From JAMOAD01 sp023621955 (GTDB taxonomy: Bacteria; Acidobacteriota; Aminicenantia; JAMOAD01): a DNA stretch of 64,000 nt. The notes below the pieces were generated by a model that saw only the letters and a program-made list of their open reading frames with translations, searched no databases and had not been told where the DNA came from. The stretch lies in NCBI GenBank assembly GCA_035403085.1, contig DAONEM010000004.1, positions 1 to 64,000 on the forward strand, given 5' to 3'. Shown in pieces: positions 16,457 to 24,269 of the stretch; the first letter of the stretch is position 1; each line of letters starts with the position of its first letter. A program made the translations under genes and the position numbers.

Positions 16457-16938
16457 CTGCGGGTCTCTTCCTTGTCTTCCAGGGTATGGTAGAGGTTGAT
16501 CATTTCGAAGAGGGCCAGAGCGGCATCGTATCCCTTGTTTCCCGCTTTGACACCGGACCTGTCCATGGCTTGTTCTTCCGTGTCCGCCGTGACCAGGCCG
16601 TAGGTCAGAGGAACAGGGGAATCCATGGCGACCTGGGCCAAACCTTTGGTGGTCTCCGCGGCCAGTAGGTCGAAGTGGGGGGTCTCTCCTCGAAGGATGA
16701 CGCCTAGGCAGAGAATACCGTCATAGCGGCCCGAAATGGCTAACTTGCGGGCGATCATAGGAATCTCGAAGGCGCCGGGAACCTTGACGACTTCCATGAG
16801 CTCAGGGTTTCCACCCGTTCTTTTCAGGGCGTCCAAGGCCCCCTCAAGAAGTCTCTCAGAAAAGAAACCGTTGAACCGGGACAAAACTACGGCGATTCTC
16901 TGATTCTGGGAAAGGATCACTCCCTCTCTTATCCTCAT
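16453..16938 (-). CDS. ribH: 6,7-dimethyl-8-ribityllumazine synthase
   Basis: Penultimate enzyme of riboflavin synthesis, joining the ribityl-aminouracil and dihydroxybutanone phosphate; forms icosahedral or pentameric shells. 161 residues with IAVVLSRFNGFFSERLLEGA, KVPGAFEIPMIARKLA, LGVILRGETPHFDLLAAETTKGL (His is the catalytic acid/base) and PLTYGLVTADTEEQAMDRSG. The gene leads the ribH-nusB-transglutaminase run, divergent from cas6 across 140 bases. The other rib genes are not in the window. Confidence 0.96.
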   Translation of the reverse strand: MRIREGVILSQNQRIAVVLSRFNGFFSERLLEGALDALKRTGGNPELMEVVKVPGAFEIPMIARKLAISGRYDGILCLGVILRGETPHFDLLAAETTKGLAQVAMDSPVPLTYGLVTADTEEQAMDRSGVKAGNKGYDAALALFEMINLYHTLEDKEETRR

Positions 16939-17026
16939 CGTTCCTCCCTAAACACACCGCTATTGTATTGAGAAGAGGGCTTCTTGTCAATCATGACAGG
17001 GCTGGACCTTTTCCTGTGAATAACTA

Positions 17027-17055
17027 TTGACATCTGTTCTGTTTCCCTATATCGT
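17027..17055 (+). promoter_or_regulatory. strong promoter of cas6
   Basis: A perfect TTGACA (17027-17032), a 17-base spacer and TATCGT (17050-17055), followed by a run of A and the ATG 23 bases later. It is the best -35 seen upstream of any plus-strand gene here. Confidence 0.7.
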
Positions 17056-17078
17056 AAAAAAAAATAAGACAGGGTCGA

Positions 17079-17798
17079 ATGAGGATCAAAATCGTTTTCT
17101 TCAACAAAAACAGGGTGCATGTACCCTTTAATGCCAACAAGGTCTTCTCTCTATTCCTCTCTCAGATCGCTCAAGAGAACGATTTCCCTGAGGGCTCCTT
17201 CAACTTCTCTCCTCTCCGTTCCATGAACCGTGAAGTGAAAGAGGATGGGGTCCTTTTAGAATCGCCTATCGTTTGGTATGTGACCTCTCCTTTCGCCGAT
17301 TTTGTCGAGAAGGTTCAGGATAGACTCTCGGAATCCGGCCTCATCAAGATCTGCGACCAGGAGCTTCTCATGGAACGGGCCGTTCCTTTACCGACCCCGG
17401 ACTTTACGAACAACCCGATCAAGTTCAAGTGCCTCTCTCCCATCACCGTCTCCAAGGTCATTCGTCAGGGTGGCGGTGACGGTCCGAAGGAGATCTTCTT
17501 CAACCCCCACGAGAGTGAGTTTTACAACCGTATTCGTCTGGATCTGATCGAAAAGTATCGCCATTGTTTCGGAACTCTGCCGAAGAACAACAGAATTTTT
17601 CTCGAATTCGATAAAGACTACGAGATCAAGAAGAAGAAGATCTCCAAACTCATCGAGATCGACGGAGAAAAGATCAAATCTTGGCTCTCCCCTTTCATCA
17701 TGGCGGGAAGCCCCGAACTCCTCTCTATTGCTTACGATTGGGGGGTCGGTAACCGCAACCCCATGGGCTTTGGGATGGTAGAGGTTGTCAGGGCCTGA
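17079..17798 (+). CDS. cas6: orphan Cas6-family CRISPR RNA endonuclease
   Basis: 239-residue RAMP protein of the Cas6 family, which cuts CRISPR precursor RNA within each repeat. Visible marks are the N-terminal VPFNANKVFSLFLSQIA, the central IKFKCLSPITVSK (114-126), the conserved IFFNPHESEFYNRIRLDLIEKY (139-160) and the C-terminal Gly-rich loop GVGNRNPMGFGMVEVV (222-237). A possible catalytic His is at 14. There is no CRISPR array and no other cas gene in 64 kb, so it either serves an array in trans or has another RNA target. It is preceded by a strong promoter, uses a weak AGGG ribosome site and ends 3 bases from a convergent ribbon-helix-helix gene. Confidence 0.85.
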   Translation: MRIKIVFFNKNRVHVPFNANKVFSLFLSQIAQENDFPEGSFNFSPLRSMNREVKEDGVLLESPIVWYVTSPFADFVEKVQDRLSESGLIKICDQELLMERAVPLPTPDFTNNPIKFKCLSPITVSKVIRQGGGDGPKEIFFNPHESEFYNRIRLDLIEKYRHCFGTLPKNNRIFLEFDKDYEIKKKKISKLIEIDGEKIKSWLSPFIMAGSPELLSIAYDWGVGNRNPMGFGMVEVVRA

Positions 17799-17801
17799 AT
17801 C

Positions 17802-18026
17802 TTAGAAGTAGCCCAACTGTTTCAGGCGTCTCTTGATCGCCTCGACTTCGTCTTTCGTCAGCCCCTCCTCTTTCCTTGTCCCCTCTCCCTTCAATGAGAC
17901 CAAGTCTCTGAGAACGTAGACGATAAACTCGTTGACACTCCTGAAGCCACTGCCTTCAATGATCTTCCCCAACTGTTCGTAGAGGGGGCGGGGAATCTTC
18001 AGAGTGACTTTCGGATCGACGGCCAT
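17802..18026 (-). CDS. ribbon-helix-helix DNA-binding protein
   Basis: 74 residues. The N-terminal VTLKIPRPLYEQLGKIIEGSGFRSVNEFIVYVLRDLVS is a MetJ/Arc/CopG ribbon-helix-helix: one beta strand, two helices with the turn at GFRSVNEF. The tail is a charged helix (TKDEVEAIKRRLKQLGYF). Such proteins are autoregulators or antitoxins, but no toxin gene adjoins it. It is convergent with cas6, with only 3 bases between stops, and divergent from ppaC. Confidence 0.75.
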   Translation of the reverse strand: MAVDPKVTLKIPRPLYEQLGKIIEGSGFRSVNEFIVYVLRDLVSLKGEGTRKEEGLTKDEVEAIKRRLKQLGYF

Positions 18027-18065
18027 GAAACCATTTTACCAGAGATCCTAGGAATGGCAAGAGGA

Positions 18066-18094
18066 GTCACACTCTCGAAGCTTTGTGCTACAAT
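18066..18094 (+). promoter_or_regulatory. promoter of ppaC, extended -10, leaderless
   Basis: GTCACA (18066-18071), 17-base spacer, TACAAT (18089-18094) preceded by TGC. The ATG follows after 7 bases, so the transcript likely starts at the A of the ATG. Confidence 0.6.
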
Positions 18095-18101
18095 TCCACT
18101 C

Positions 18102-19751
18102 ATGAAGAATCGAATCTACGTGATCGGTCACAGGAATCCCGATACGGATTCCATCGTCTCCTCTATCGCCTACGCCCATCTCAAGAGGGCCCAAGGAATG
18201 GAGAGCTGTATCCCCGTCAGGGCGGGAAAGTTGACGCCCCAAACCGACTATATTCTCAAACGCTTCGGTTTCGAGGCCCCCCTCTTCGTGGGAGATCTGA
18301 TTCCGAGGGTGGAGAACTACCTCTCCCCGGTGCCCTCTCCTTTGCCCTCTTCGACACCCCTCTGGGAGGCCCTTGAGTCTTTGAGCCGCAGCCCCTTCAA
18401 GTTGCTCCCCATTGTCGACGGCGATGGCCGTTACCTCTCCTCCCTCCATTACAATGTCTTCGCCAGAAACCTTCTGAAGAAGGTGAACCCTCGCAGGAAG
18501 ACCGTGACGCCGACCTCCCTGGAGCTTTTGCAGAAGACCTTACAGGCTCAACCCATCCTCCTCTACAGGTCCGACGAGTTTTTCAACGCCCAGATGGTGG
18601 TGGCCGCTTCGGAGTTTTCTACCTTCCGCTCCCACCTAGGAGCGCTCAACCCGGAATCGACTCTCGTGATCACCGGAGACAGGAAAGACATTCAAAAGCA
18701 TGCCGTAGAGGCGGGTGTTCGGGCCCTGATCATCACCGGCGGGACCCTACTGGACAAGGAAATACGGGAAGAGGCCGAGAGGAAGAGGGTCTCTGTGCTC
18801 ATCTCCCCCTTTGACACCTCTTCGACCTCCCTGCTGACCATCTACTCTACCCCGGTCCGGGTCATGGGGGACGAGTCTCTGACGCCTCTGAAGGGATCGG
18901 ACTACATTCGGGACATCCGGGATTCCCTCCTCGACTCCCCACCCCGTTCCCTCCCTGTGGTCGACGATGAGGGCCATATCCAGGGGATCCTCTCCCAGAG
19001 CTCCCTGATCGGTGATCCCAACATCCAGCTCATCCTTGTGGACCATAACGAGTTGAGCCAGGCCGTCGAAGGGGTGGAGAACTTTCAAATCCTCGAGATC
19101 CTCGACCACCACAGGTTGGCTCCCCTGACGACGCGCACGCCGGTAACCTTCATCAACAAACCAGTAGGCGCCACATCGACGATCATTTCCGGTCTCTTCC
19201 AGGAGGGTCGAATCCCCCTGAGGAGGGAGATGGCCTCCCTCCTGCTGACGGGAATCTTGGCGGACACCCTTGTTCTCCGCTCCGCAACGACCACCGAGAG
19301 CGACAGGGCCGCGGCGGAGTATCTCGCCCAGCTTGCGGATCTGGAGATCGAGACCCTTGGGTCAGAGGTGATGAGCGCCGCCTCAGTGGTCTGTCAGAAG
19401 CCTGTTCCCGAGATCATCGGTATGGATTTTAAACGTTATACGGTTAAGGGCCGCTCTCTCTCGGTCTCTCAAGTTGAGGTAACCTCGCCCTTGGAGATTA
19501 TGGATCGACGTGGGGAGATTCTGGAAGAGCTGGAAAGGATCCGCCATAGGGAGGGCTTTCTCCTTTCAGCCCTTATGGTCAGCAACATCACGGCCCTTTC
19601 GAGTCACCTCTTCGTCGCCGGTGATGAGAGCTTCCTCAGAACCATCGGCTATCCTCGGGACGGCCAGGGAGCCTTCTTCCTCAAGGAGGTCCTCTCCAGG
19701 AAGAAGCAGCTCATGCCTTACCTGATCGAGCTGGTGGAACGTTTTTCCTGA
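18102..19751 (+). CDS. ppaC: CBS/DRTGG-regulated family II inorganic pyrophosphatase
   Basis: Manganese-dependent pyrophosphatase of the DHH superfamily, 549 residues, far longer than the 310 of simple PpaC because a regulatory block is inserted. Residues 1-60 carry GHRNPDTDS; a first CBS half (SSTPLWEALESLSRSPFKLLPIVDGDGRYLS), a DRTGG domain (VITGDRKDIQKHAVEAGVRALIITGG) and a second CBS half (GSDYIRDIRDSLLDSPPRSLPVVDDEGHIQG) follow; then the catalytic part resumes with VDHNE and ILDHHRL and finishes with the DHHA2 domain. Related CBS-PPases are controlled by adenine nucleotides and Ap4A. The ATG at 18102 is chosen because the family begins MKNRIYVIGH and a -10 box ends 7 bases before it. No Shine-Dalgarno. 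Confidence 0.93.
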   Translation: MKNRIYVIGHRNPDTDSIVSSIAYAHLKRAQGMESCIPVRAGKLTPQTDYILKRFGFEAPLFVGDLIPRVENYLSPVPSPLPSSTPLWEALESLSRSPFKLLPIVDGDGRYLSSLHYNVFARNLLKKVNPRRKTVTPTSLELLQKTLQAQPILLYRSDEFFNAQMVVAASEFSTFRSHLGALNPESTLVITGDRKDIQKHAVEAGVRALIITGGTLLDKEIREEAERKRVSVLISPFDTSSTSLLTIYSTPVRVMGDESLTPLKGSDYIRDIRDSLLDSPPRSLPVVDDEGHIQGILSQSSLIGDPNIQLILVDHNELSQAVEGVENFQILEILDHHRLAPLTTRTPVTFINKPVGATSTIISGLFQEGRIPLRREMASLLLTGILADTLVLRSATTTESDRAAAEYLAQLADLEIETLGSEVMSAASVVCQKPVPEIIGMDFKRYTVKGRSLSVSQVEVTSPLEIMDRRGEILEELERIRHREGFLLSALMVSNITALSSHLFVAGDESFLRTIGYPRDGQGAFFLKEVLSRKKQLMPYLIELVERFS

Positions 19752-19755
19752 GCTC

Positions 19756-19784
19756 TTGCCAAAGGGTCAAGAAACGCCTACATT
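19756..19784 (+). promoter_or_regulatory. promoter of the Ser/Thr kinase gene
   Basis: TTGCCA (19756-19761), 17-base spacer, TACATT (19779-19784), just after the ppaC stop. It leaves a leader of about 35 bases with GGGAGAG before the ATG at 19825. Confidence 0.55.
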
Positions 19785-19824
19785 AAGGGGAGAAGAGAGG
19801 GTTTGTTCCCTCCGGGAGAGAGCT

Positions 19825-21792
19825 ATGGAGACCAATATGACTCTGAAGGAAGGGGAGAGGATAGGCCACTACCAGATCGTTTCACTCCTGGGGCGTGGGG
19901 GGATGGCCTCGGTCTACAAGGCTCATGAGATGAGCCTCAACAGAACCGTGGCCTTGAAGGTTCTCAGGCCGGAGTTGGCGGAAGATCCCTCCTTCGTCAA
20001 GCGTTTTCAGAGAGAGGCCCAAGCCGCGGCCAGGCTTAACCATCCGGCGATCAGCACGGTCTACGCGATCGGGCAGGAGGGCGAGCTGACCTTCTTCGCC
20101 ATGGAGTACGTGCAAGGGTGTACCCTTCGTCAGTTGATCCGTCAAGAGGGCCCCCTCTCCCTGGAGAAGGCCCTCGATATTCTCATACCCGCCGCCGAGG
20201 CTCTCGAAGCGGCCCATAAGGCGGGAGTCGTCCACAGGGACATGAAGCCCGGCAACATCCTCATAGGGGAAAACGGGAAGGTGAAGGTCGTGGATTTCGG
20301 TATCGCCCAGGTAACCGAGAGCACATCCCACCTGACCCGGGAGGGCTCCTTCGTCGGGACTCCCGAGTACGTCTCTCCAGAACAGTGTGAAGGAAAGAGC
20401 GTGGACGGCCGAAGCGACATCTACTCACTGGGGGTGACCTTCTTCGAGATGTTGACCGGGAAGACTCCCTTCACAGCCGACACGCCGGCGGGGATCATCA
20501 ACAGAATCGTCCAGGGGAATGCCACTCCCTTGGAGAGTCTCAACCCCTCTCTCTCTCCCGAGGCTAGGGCGGTCGTCTCTCGGATGATCCACAGGGACAG
20601 GGAGCAGCGGTACCCCGATGCGAGCGCTCTGTTGAGCGACCTTCACGCCCTTCGTTCGGGAAGGTTGACAGTACCGCTCCCATTGAAAGAGGGGGATACG
20701 GTCAGAAGCCGGACCGTCGTCGAGGGCGGTCAGAAGAGGACCTACCCCTCTTGGGCCACACCGATGATCGTTGTGGTGATTCTCCTGGTGGGTGCAGTAG
20801 CCCTGACCGCCATGTGGAAGGCTACCAGGCGTGGTTCGCAGGCCACAAAGAAGGCTCCCGCTCAGACGGCTTTGGCCTCTTCACAGACTCCCGGGAGGTC
20901 ATCAGCCTTCACGGAAGGGTCAAAGGCGGATCCCGTGCCCGGAGAGGACCAGGGGACCCTCCCTCCTTCAGCCTCAGAGGTGAACCAGGCCGCCCATGGG
21001 CTCGAGGTGACCGGAGGAGCCAGAAAGGGGGCGCCGAGTCAGAGCGATCCTACGGTGAACCTCCCGGCCTTGATCGTCTCCGGGGATTCCCTCCACCGGG
21101 AGATCGGGGAGGCTTACCTTGGCAAACTGCTCAAGAAGAGGGGTGTCGCCTTAGGGTCAAGGGACCCCAGGTGGAACCTCTCCGTTCATCTCTTGGACAG
21201 AACCTTCCTGGAGGCCTATGGGGTGAAGACTCCCCAAGAGGTTCTCCTCCTCTCCCTTCGCCGTGTCGATCCCGTGAGCGGAAGGCTCATGGCCCCCCCC
21301 TCGACGGCTCTCCTGGGGGTTACGGATCTGAACCTTGAAGAACGCCTTCAAGAGCAGATTTCCAGGATGGAGGGGGAGAGCCTCCGGGAGACTCTCCCAC
21401 AGCAGAGTCGACCCCAGGAGGCCTACGTGGATGTCTCCGGCCACGAGAGTCTCTCCTCCTATGTGAGAGCCCTTACGGAGAGGGAACTCTTGAAGGCCGG
21501 CTTCACGGTTCTCGAGGGAAAGGGTTCCAACGCCGGTTCCCTCTGGGTTCGGGTGAAGGCCGATCCTTCGGGGGCTTCTCTCCTGGAGCACTACGGATCC
21601 CAAACCCTCCGCTTCTCCCTTCAACTGAGTATGCGTATCGCCCTGCCAGGCCCCGAACCAAGAACGGTGGGTCCCGAGGTGTCACGGGTCTCCTTCACCT
21701 CTTTGAACGGAGAGGAGCGGGTTCCCGAAGCCTTGGGCAAGCTCTTGGCAGACTTGAGAAGAGAGATGAAGGAGGGGGGAGCCGAGGAGTAG
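19825..21792 (+). CDS. membrane Ser/Thr protein kinase with duplicated extracytoplasmic domain
   Basis: 655 residues. Cytoplasmic Hanks-type kinase (about 15-275): GRGGMASVYKA, catalytic Lys in VALKVL, HRDMKPGN (137-144), DFGIAQV and the activation segment to GTPEYVSPEQ, all intact. One membrane helix (about 310-330, PMIVVVILLVGAVALTAMW) leads to a Ser/Pro/Gly linker and an outer region. That region shows two similar units, one with GEAYLGKLLKKRGVALGSR..LSVHLLD and one with VRALTERELLKAGFTVLEG..LWVRVKA, that look like an internal duplication; I do not recognise the family, though the fold pattern recalls small alpha/beta envelope domains. The ATG at 19825 has GGGAGAG upstream and lies after a promoter; a TTG at 19756 is part of that promoter. 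Probably senses an envelope signal. Confidence 0.85.
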   Translation: METNMTLKEGERIGHYQIVSLLGRGGMASVYKAHEMSLNRTVALKVLRPELAEDPSFVKRFQREAQAAARLNHPAISTVYAIGQEGELTFFAMEYVQGCTLRQLIRQEGPLSLEKALDILIPAAEALEAAHKAGVVHRDMKPGNILIGENGKVKVVDFGIAQVTESTSHLTREGSFVGTPEYVSPEQCEGKSVDGRSDIYSLGVTFFEMLTGKTPFTADTPAGIINRIVQGNATPLESLNPSLSPEARAVVSRMIHRDREQRYPDASALLSDLHALRSGRLTVPLPLKEGDTVRSRTVVEGGQKRTYPSWATPMIVVVILLVGAVALTAMWKATRRGSQATKKAPAQTALASSQTPGRSSAFTEGSKADPVPGEDQGTLPPSASEVNQAAHGLEVTGGARKGAPSQSDPTVNLPALIVSGDSLHREIGEAYLGKLLKKRGVALGSRDPRWNLSVHLLDRTFLEAYGVKTPQEVLLLSLRRVDPVSGRLMAPPSTALLGVTDLNLEERLQEQISRMEGESLRETLPQQSRPQEAYVDVSGHESLSSYVRALTERELLKAGFTVLEGKGSNAGSLWVRVKADPSGASLLEHYGSQTLRFSLQLSMRIALPGPEPRTVGPEVSRVSFTSLNGEERVPEALGKLLADLRREMKEGGAEE

Positions 21793-21924
21793 CCACGGTC
21801 GCCTCCTGAGAAGCGTCCTCCTCTCTTGGGGAAAGCTTTTCCTTTCGGTTCTTACGGGCAAGAGAGCGTTTTTTCAATGGGAGCAGGTTGTTGTCCGAAC
21901 AGAGGGATTCCAATGAGGAGTCCT

Positions 21925-21960
21925 AAAACGGAGCGGAGAGAGACCACAGCTTTCCGTTTT
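21925..21960 (+). terminator. terminator-like hairpin after the kinase gene
   Basis: AAAACGGA (21925-21932) pairs with TCCGTTTT (21953-21960); the U-rich end of the stem makes it a plausible intrinsic terminator about 130 bases past the stop. Confidence 0.45.
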
Positions 21961-21967
21961 CTCTATA

Positions 21968-21991
21968 GGGGACACTCCCTTTTTGTCTCCC
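21968..21991. repeat. GGGGACACTCCC repeat, copy 4, with inverted arm
   Basis: GGGGACA (21968-21974) and TGTCTCC (21984-21990) flank CTCCCTTTT, one mismatch from a perfect inverted repeat. Same family as the copies at 8.6-8.8 kb, again beside an assembly gap. Confidence 0.65.
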
Positions 21992-22059
21992 CGCGCCGAA
22001 GCCTTTTTGATCGCAGCGATGCTTGGATTGCCGGAAACCTAGGGTTGAGCCTCTTGTGA

Positions 22060-22114
22060 AAACTCTGAGAGAAGGGGTTCGGCCTTGGGTCAGCCCAAGA
22101 GGGGGACGCTCTCG
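22060..22114. repeat. 55-bp contig-end duplicate, left copy
   Basis: Identical to 22215-22269, which includes the last codons of punA. An artefact of contig overlap. Confidence 0.9.
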
Positions 22115-22214
22115 NNNNNNNNNNNNNNNNNNNNNNNNNNNNNNNNNNNNNNNNNNNNNNNNNNNNNNNNNNNNNNNNNNNNNNNNNNNNNNNNNNNNNN
22201 NNNNNNNNNNNNNN
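22115..22214. other. assembly gap, 100 N
   Basis: Fixed-length N run between contigs that share 55 identical end bases. Confidence 0.95.
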
Positions 22215-22269
22215 AAACTCTGAGAGAAGGGGTTCGGCCTTGGGTCAGCCCAAGAGGGGGACGCTCTCG
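22215..22269. repeat. 55-bp contig-end duplicate, right copy
   Basis: Same sequence as 22060-22114; overlaps the 3' end of punA. Confidence 0.9.
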
Positions 22270-23060
22270 CTAAGAAGGGCCATGAAGCTTCTCTTCACCC
22301 TCTCGGCGGTCTCGACAACCTCTTTGTGGGAGAGGGGTTCCGGGGAGATTCCCGCGGCCAGGTTGGTAATGCAGGAGATCCCCGCCACCTTGACGCCCCT
22401 CTGCCGGGCGACAATCGCCTCCGGGACCGTTGACATCCCCACCGCATCGGCACCCCACCGGGAGAGCATACGAATCTCCGCGGGGGTTTCGTAAGAGGGG
22501 CCGCTCATGGCGGCGTATACACCTTCCTGAACAGGGATTCCCAGATTTCGACCGACCCTCTTGAGGGTCTCTGAGGCTTCGGGGTCGTAGATCCGGCTCA
22601 TGTCGGGGAAACGGGGTCCGAGCCTCTGATCGTTGGGACCTCGCAGGGGGTTGACGCCCATGAAGTTGATGTGGTCGGTGATCACCATGAGGTCGCCTGC
22701 GTGAAAGCTCTGGTTGATCCCTCCTGCGGCGTTGGTCAAGAGAAGGGTGGTGATTCCCAAGGAGCAGAGAAGTTGAACCGGGAAGACCACCTCCTCGATA
22801 GGGTAACCTTCGTAGAAGTGGAAGCGCCCTTGGAGAACGACGACTCGACGTCCTCGGACCTTGCCGAAGAGAAGCCTTCCCGCGTGGCCTGCCACCGAGG
22901 GAACATGGAAGTGGGGGAGGTCGGAGTAGGGGAAAGCCTGGATCTCCTCAAGGGAATCCGCCCACTCCCCGAGGCCGGAGCCGAGGACGACGGCAACTTC
23001 CGGTCTCGGAAAGTCACCCAATCTGGGAAGAACTTCCTGAATCTGATCGTAGAGGGTCAT
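22245..23060 (-). CDS. punA: purine nucleoside phosphorylase
   Basis: Trimeric-type PNP, 271 residues, splitting inosine and guanosine with phosphate to base and ribose-1-phosphate. Motifs: VVLGSGLGEWAD, GHAGRLLFGKVRGRRVVVLQGRFHFYEGY (phosphate and ribose contacts), LLLTNAAGGINQSFHAGDLMVITDHINFMGVNPLRGPND and MSGPSYETPAEIRMLSRWGADAVGMSTVPEAIVARQ. The ATG at 23060 is preferred over an in-frame GTG at 23066 because AAGGAG, itself the end of deoB, lies 5 bases upstream of the ATG and would overlap the GTG. It follows deoB by 2 bases; DeoB then turns ribose-1-phosphate into ribose-5-phosphate. Confidence 0.95.
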   Translation of the reverse strand: MTLYDQIQEVLPRLGDFPRPEVAVVLGSGLGEWADSLEEIQAFPYSDLPHFHVPSVAGHAGRLLFGKVRGRRVVVLQGRFHFYEGYPIEEVVFPVQLLCSLGITTLLLTNAAGGINQSFHAGDLMVITDHINFMGVNPLRGPNDQRLGPRFPDMSRIYDPEASETLKRVGRNLGIPVQEGVYAAMSGPSYETPAEIRMLSRWGADAVGMSTVPEAIVARQRGVKVAGISCITNLAAGISPEPLSHKEVVETAERVKRSFMALLSESVPLLG

Positions 23061-23062
23061 GG

Positions 23063-24250
23063 TCACTCCTTTTGAAAGGGGATGAGCTCCGGGATCGTGA
23101 GGAATCCCTCTCCGTTACCGAGGGGGGGGAGGGAGAAGAGGCTGAGAACAGTGGCTCCAAGATCGGCGAAGCTCTCGCGGGTTCCCAGGGGCCGGGGGGA
23201 GAGGGAGGGGCTGAAGGCGAGGAGGGGGACGTACTCTCTGGTGTGGTCGGTTCCCGGGTGGTAGGGGTCGCAACCGTGATCGGCGGTGATGATCAGGAGA
23301 TCCCGCAGGCCCATCCGGGGGAGAATCCACTCTCCCAGGAGGGAGTCGAACTCTTCCAACGCCCTGGCGTAGCCGACGCCGTCGTTCCTGTGGCCGTAAA
23401 GCATGTCGAAGTCGACAAGGTTCACGAAGATGAAACCCTCTCGAAGGGTCTCCATCTCCTGTACCAGAGCCTCCATCCCTTGACGGTTGTTGTCGATGTG
23501 GAGGGAGTGGGTGAGTCCTCGGCCCGCGAAGATGTCTCCGATCTTGCCGATTCCTCTCACCGGAAGTCCCGAGGAGGAGACGCGGTCGAGAACACTCTCT
23601 CCTATAGGCTCTAGAGGGAAGTCTTTCCGGTTTGTCGTTCTGGTGTAGGATCCCCTCTCTCCGATGAAGGGACGGGCGATCACCCGACCGACCCGCCAAG
23701 GGTCGAGGAGCTCTCTCGTGATCCTGCAGATCTTGTAAAGCCGTTCCGGGGGGTAGAGCCTCTCGTGGGCGGCGATCTGGAAGACGCTGTCGGCGGAGGT
23801 GTAAACGATGGGGAACCCTGTCCTAAGGTGTTCATCGCCGAGTCTGGCGATAACCTCTGTCCCCGAGGCGGCCTGGTTGCAGAGGTAACCTTCGAGGCCG
23901 TTCAGCTTGAGGAAGGGAGTGAGGATCTCCTGGGGGAACCCGTCGGGAAAGAGGGTGAGAGGCTTCTCCATGACGATGCCCATCAGTTCCCAGTGCCCTG
24001 TGACGGTGTCTTTTCCGGCGGAGGCTTCGGCCATCTTCCCGTAGAGAGCCTTGGGGCTAGGAGAGGGGGGGATGTTGGGGAGGGGCCGGATTCTTCCCAG
24101 ACCGAGGGATGTGAGAGAGGGGAGCTTGGGAGAGCAGTGAAGGTCGATATGGCCGAGGGTATCGGCACCGGTATCGTTGTAGAGAGCCGCGTCGGGAAGG
24201 GCTCCGATGCCGACGCTGTCCAGGACGATGACGATAACTCGAGGTTTCAT
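23063..24250 (-). CDS. deoB: phosphopentomutase
   Basis: Alkaline-phosphatase-superfamily enzyme converting (deoxy)ribose-1-phosphate to the 5-phosphate, 395 residues. VIVLDSVGIGALPDAALYNDTGADTLGHI at the N-terminus carries the first metal Asp; KDTVTGHWELMG holds the catalytic Thr; FVNLVDFDMLYGHRND and LIITADHGCDPYHPGTDHTREYVPLLAFS supply the other metal ligands. The ATG at 24250 (MKPRVIVIVLDS) matches the family start; 17 further residues upstream are possible but unlike the family. Coupled with punA for nucleoside salvage, downstream of a thioesterase gene. Confidence 0.95.
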   Translation of the reverse strand: MKPRVIVIVLDSVGIGALPDAALYNDTGADTLGHIDLHCSPKLPSLTSLGLGRIRPLPNIPPSPSPKALYGKMAEASAGKDTVTGHWELMGIVMEKPLTLFPDGFPQEILTPFLKLNGLEGYLCNQAASGTEVIARLGDEHLRTGFPIVYTSADSVFQIAAHERLYPPERLYKICRITRELLDPWRVGRVIARPFIGERGSYTRTTNRKDFPLEPIGESVLDRVSSSGLPVRGIGKIGDIFAGRGLTHSLHIDNNRQGMEALVQEMETLREGFIFVNLVDFDMLYGHRNDGVGYARALEEFDSLLGEWILPRMGLRDLLIITADHGCDPYHPGTDHTREYVPLLAFSPSLSPRPLGTRESFADLGATVLSLFSLPPLGNGEGFLTIPELIPFQKE

Positions 24251-24269
24251 CTTCGCAAGGGAGAGGGGG

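Larger units (their letters stand above)
21793..22244. other. intergenic region with hairpin, repeat and assembly gap
   Basis: 452 bases between the convergent kinase and punA genes. It holds a terminator-like hairpin (21925-21960), a fourth GGGGACACTCCC repeat (21968), a 100-N gap (22115-22214) and a 55-bp duplicate across the gap. Short ORFs here are unsupported. Confidence 0.7.

Noticed and set aside
17799..18101. CRISPR array near cas6
   Set aside because: Flanks were read for spaced direct repeats of 25-40 bases on both sides; none were found.
21826..22059. 77-codon plus-strand ORF before the second gap
   Set aside because: Low-complexity translation of a hairpin and repeat region; no ribosome site.
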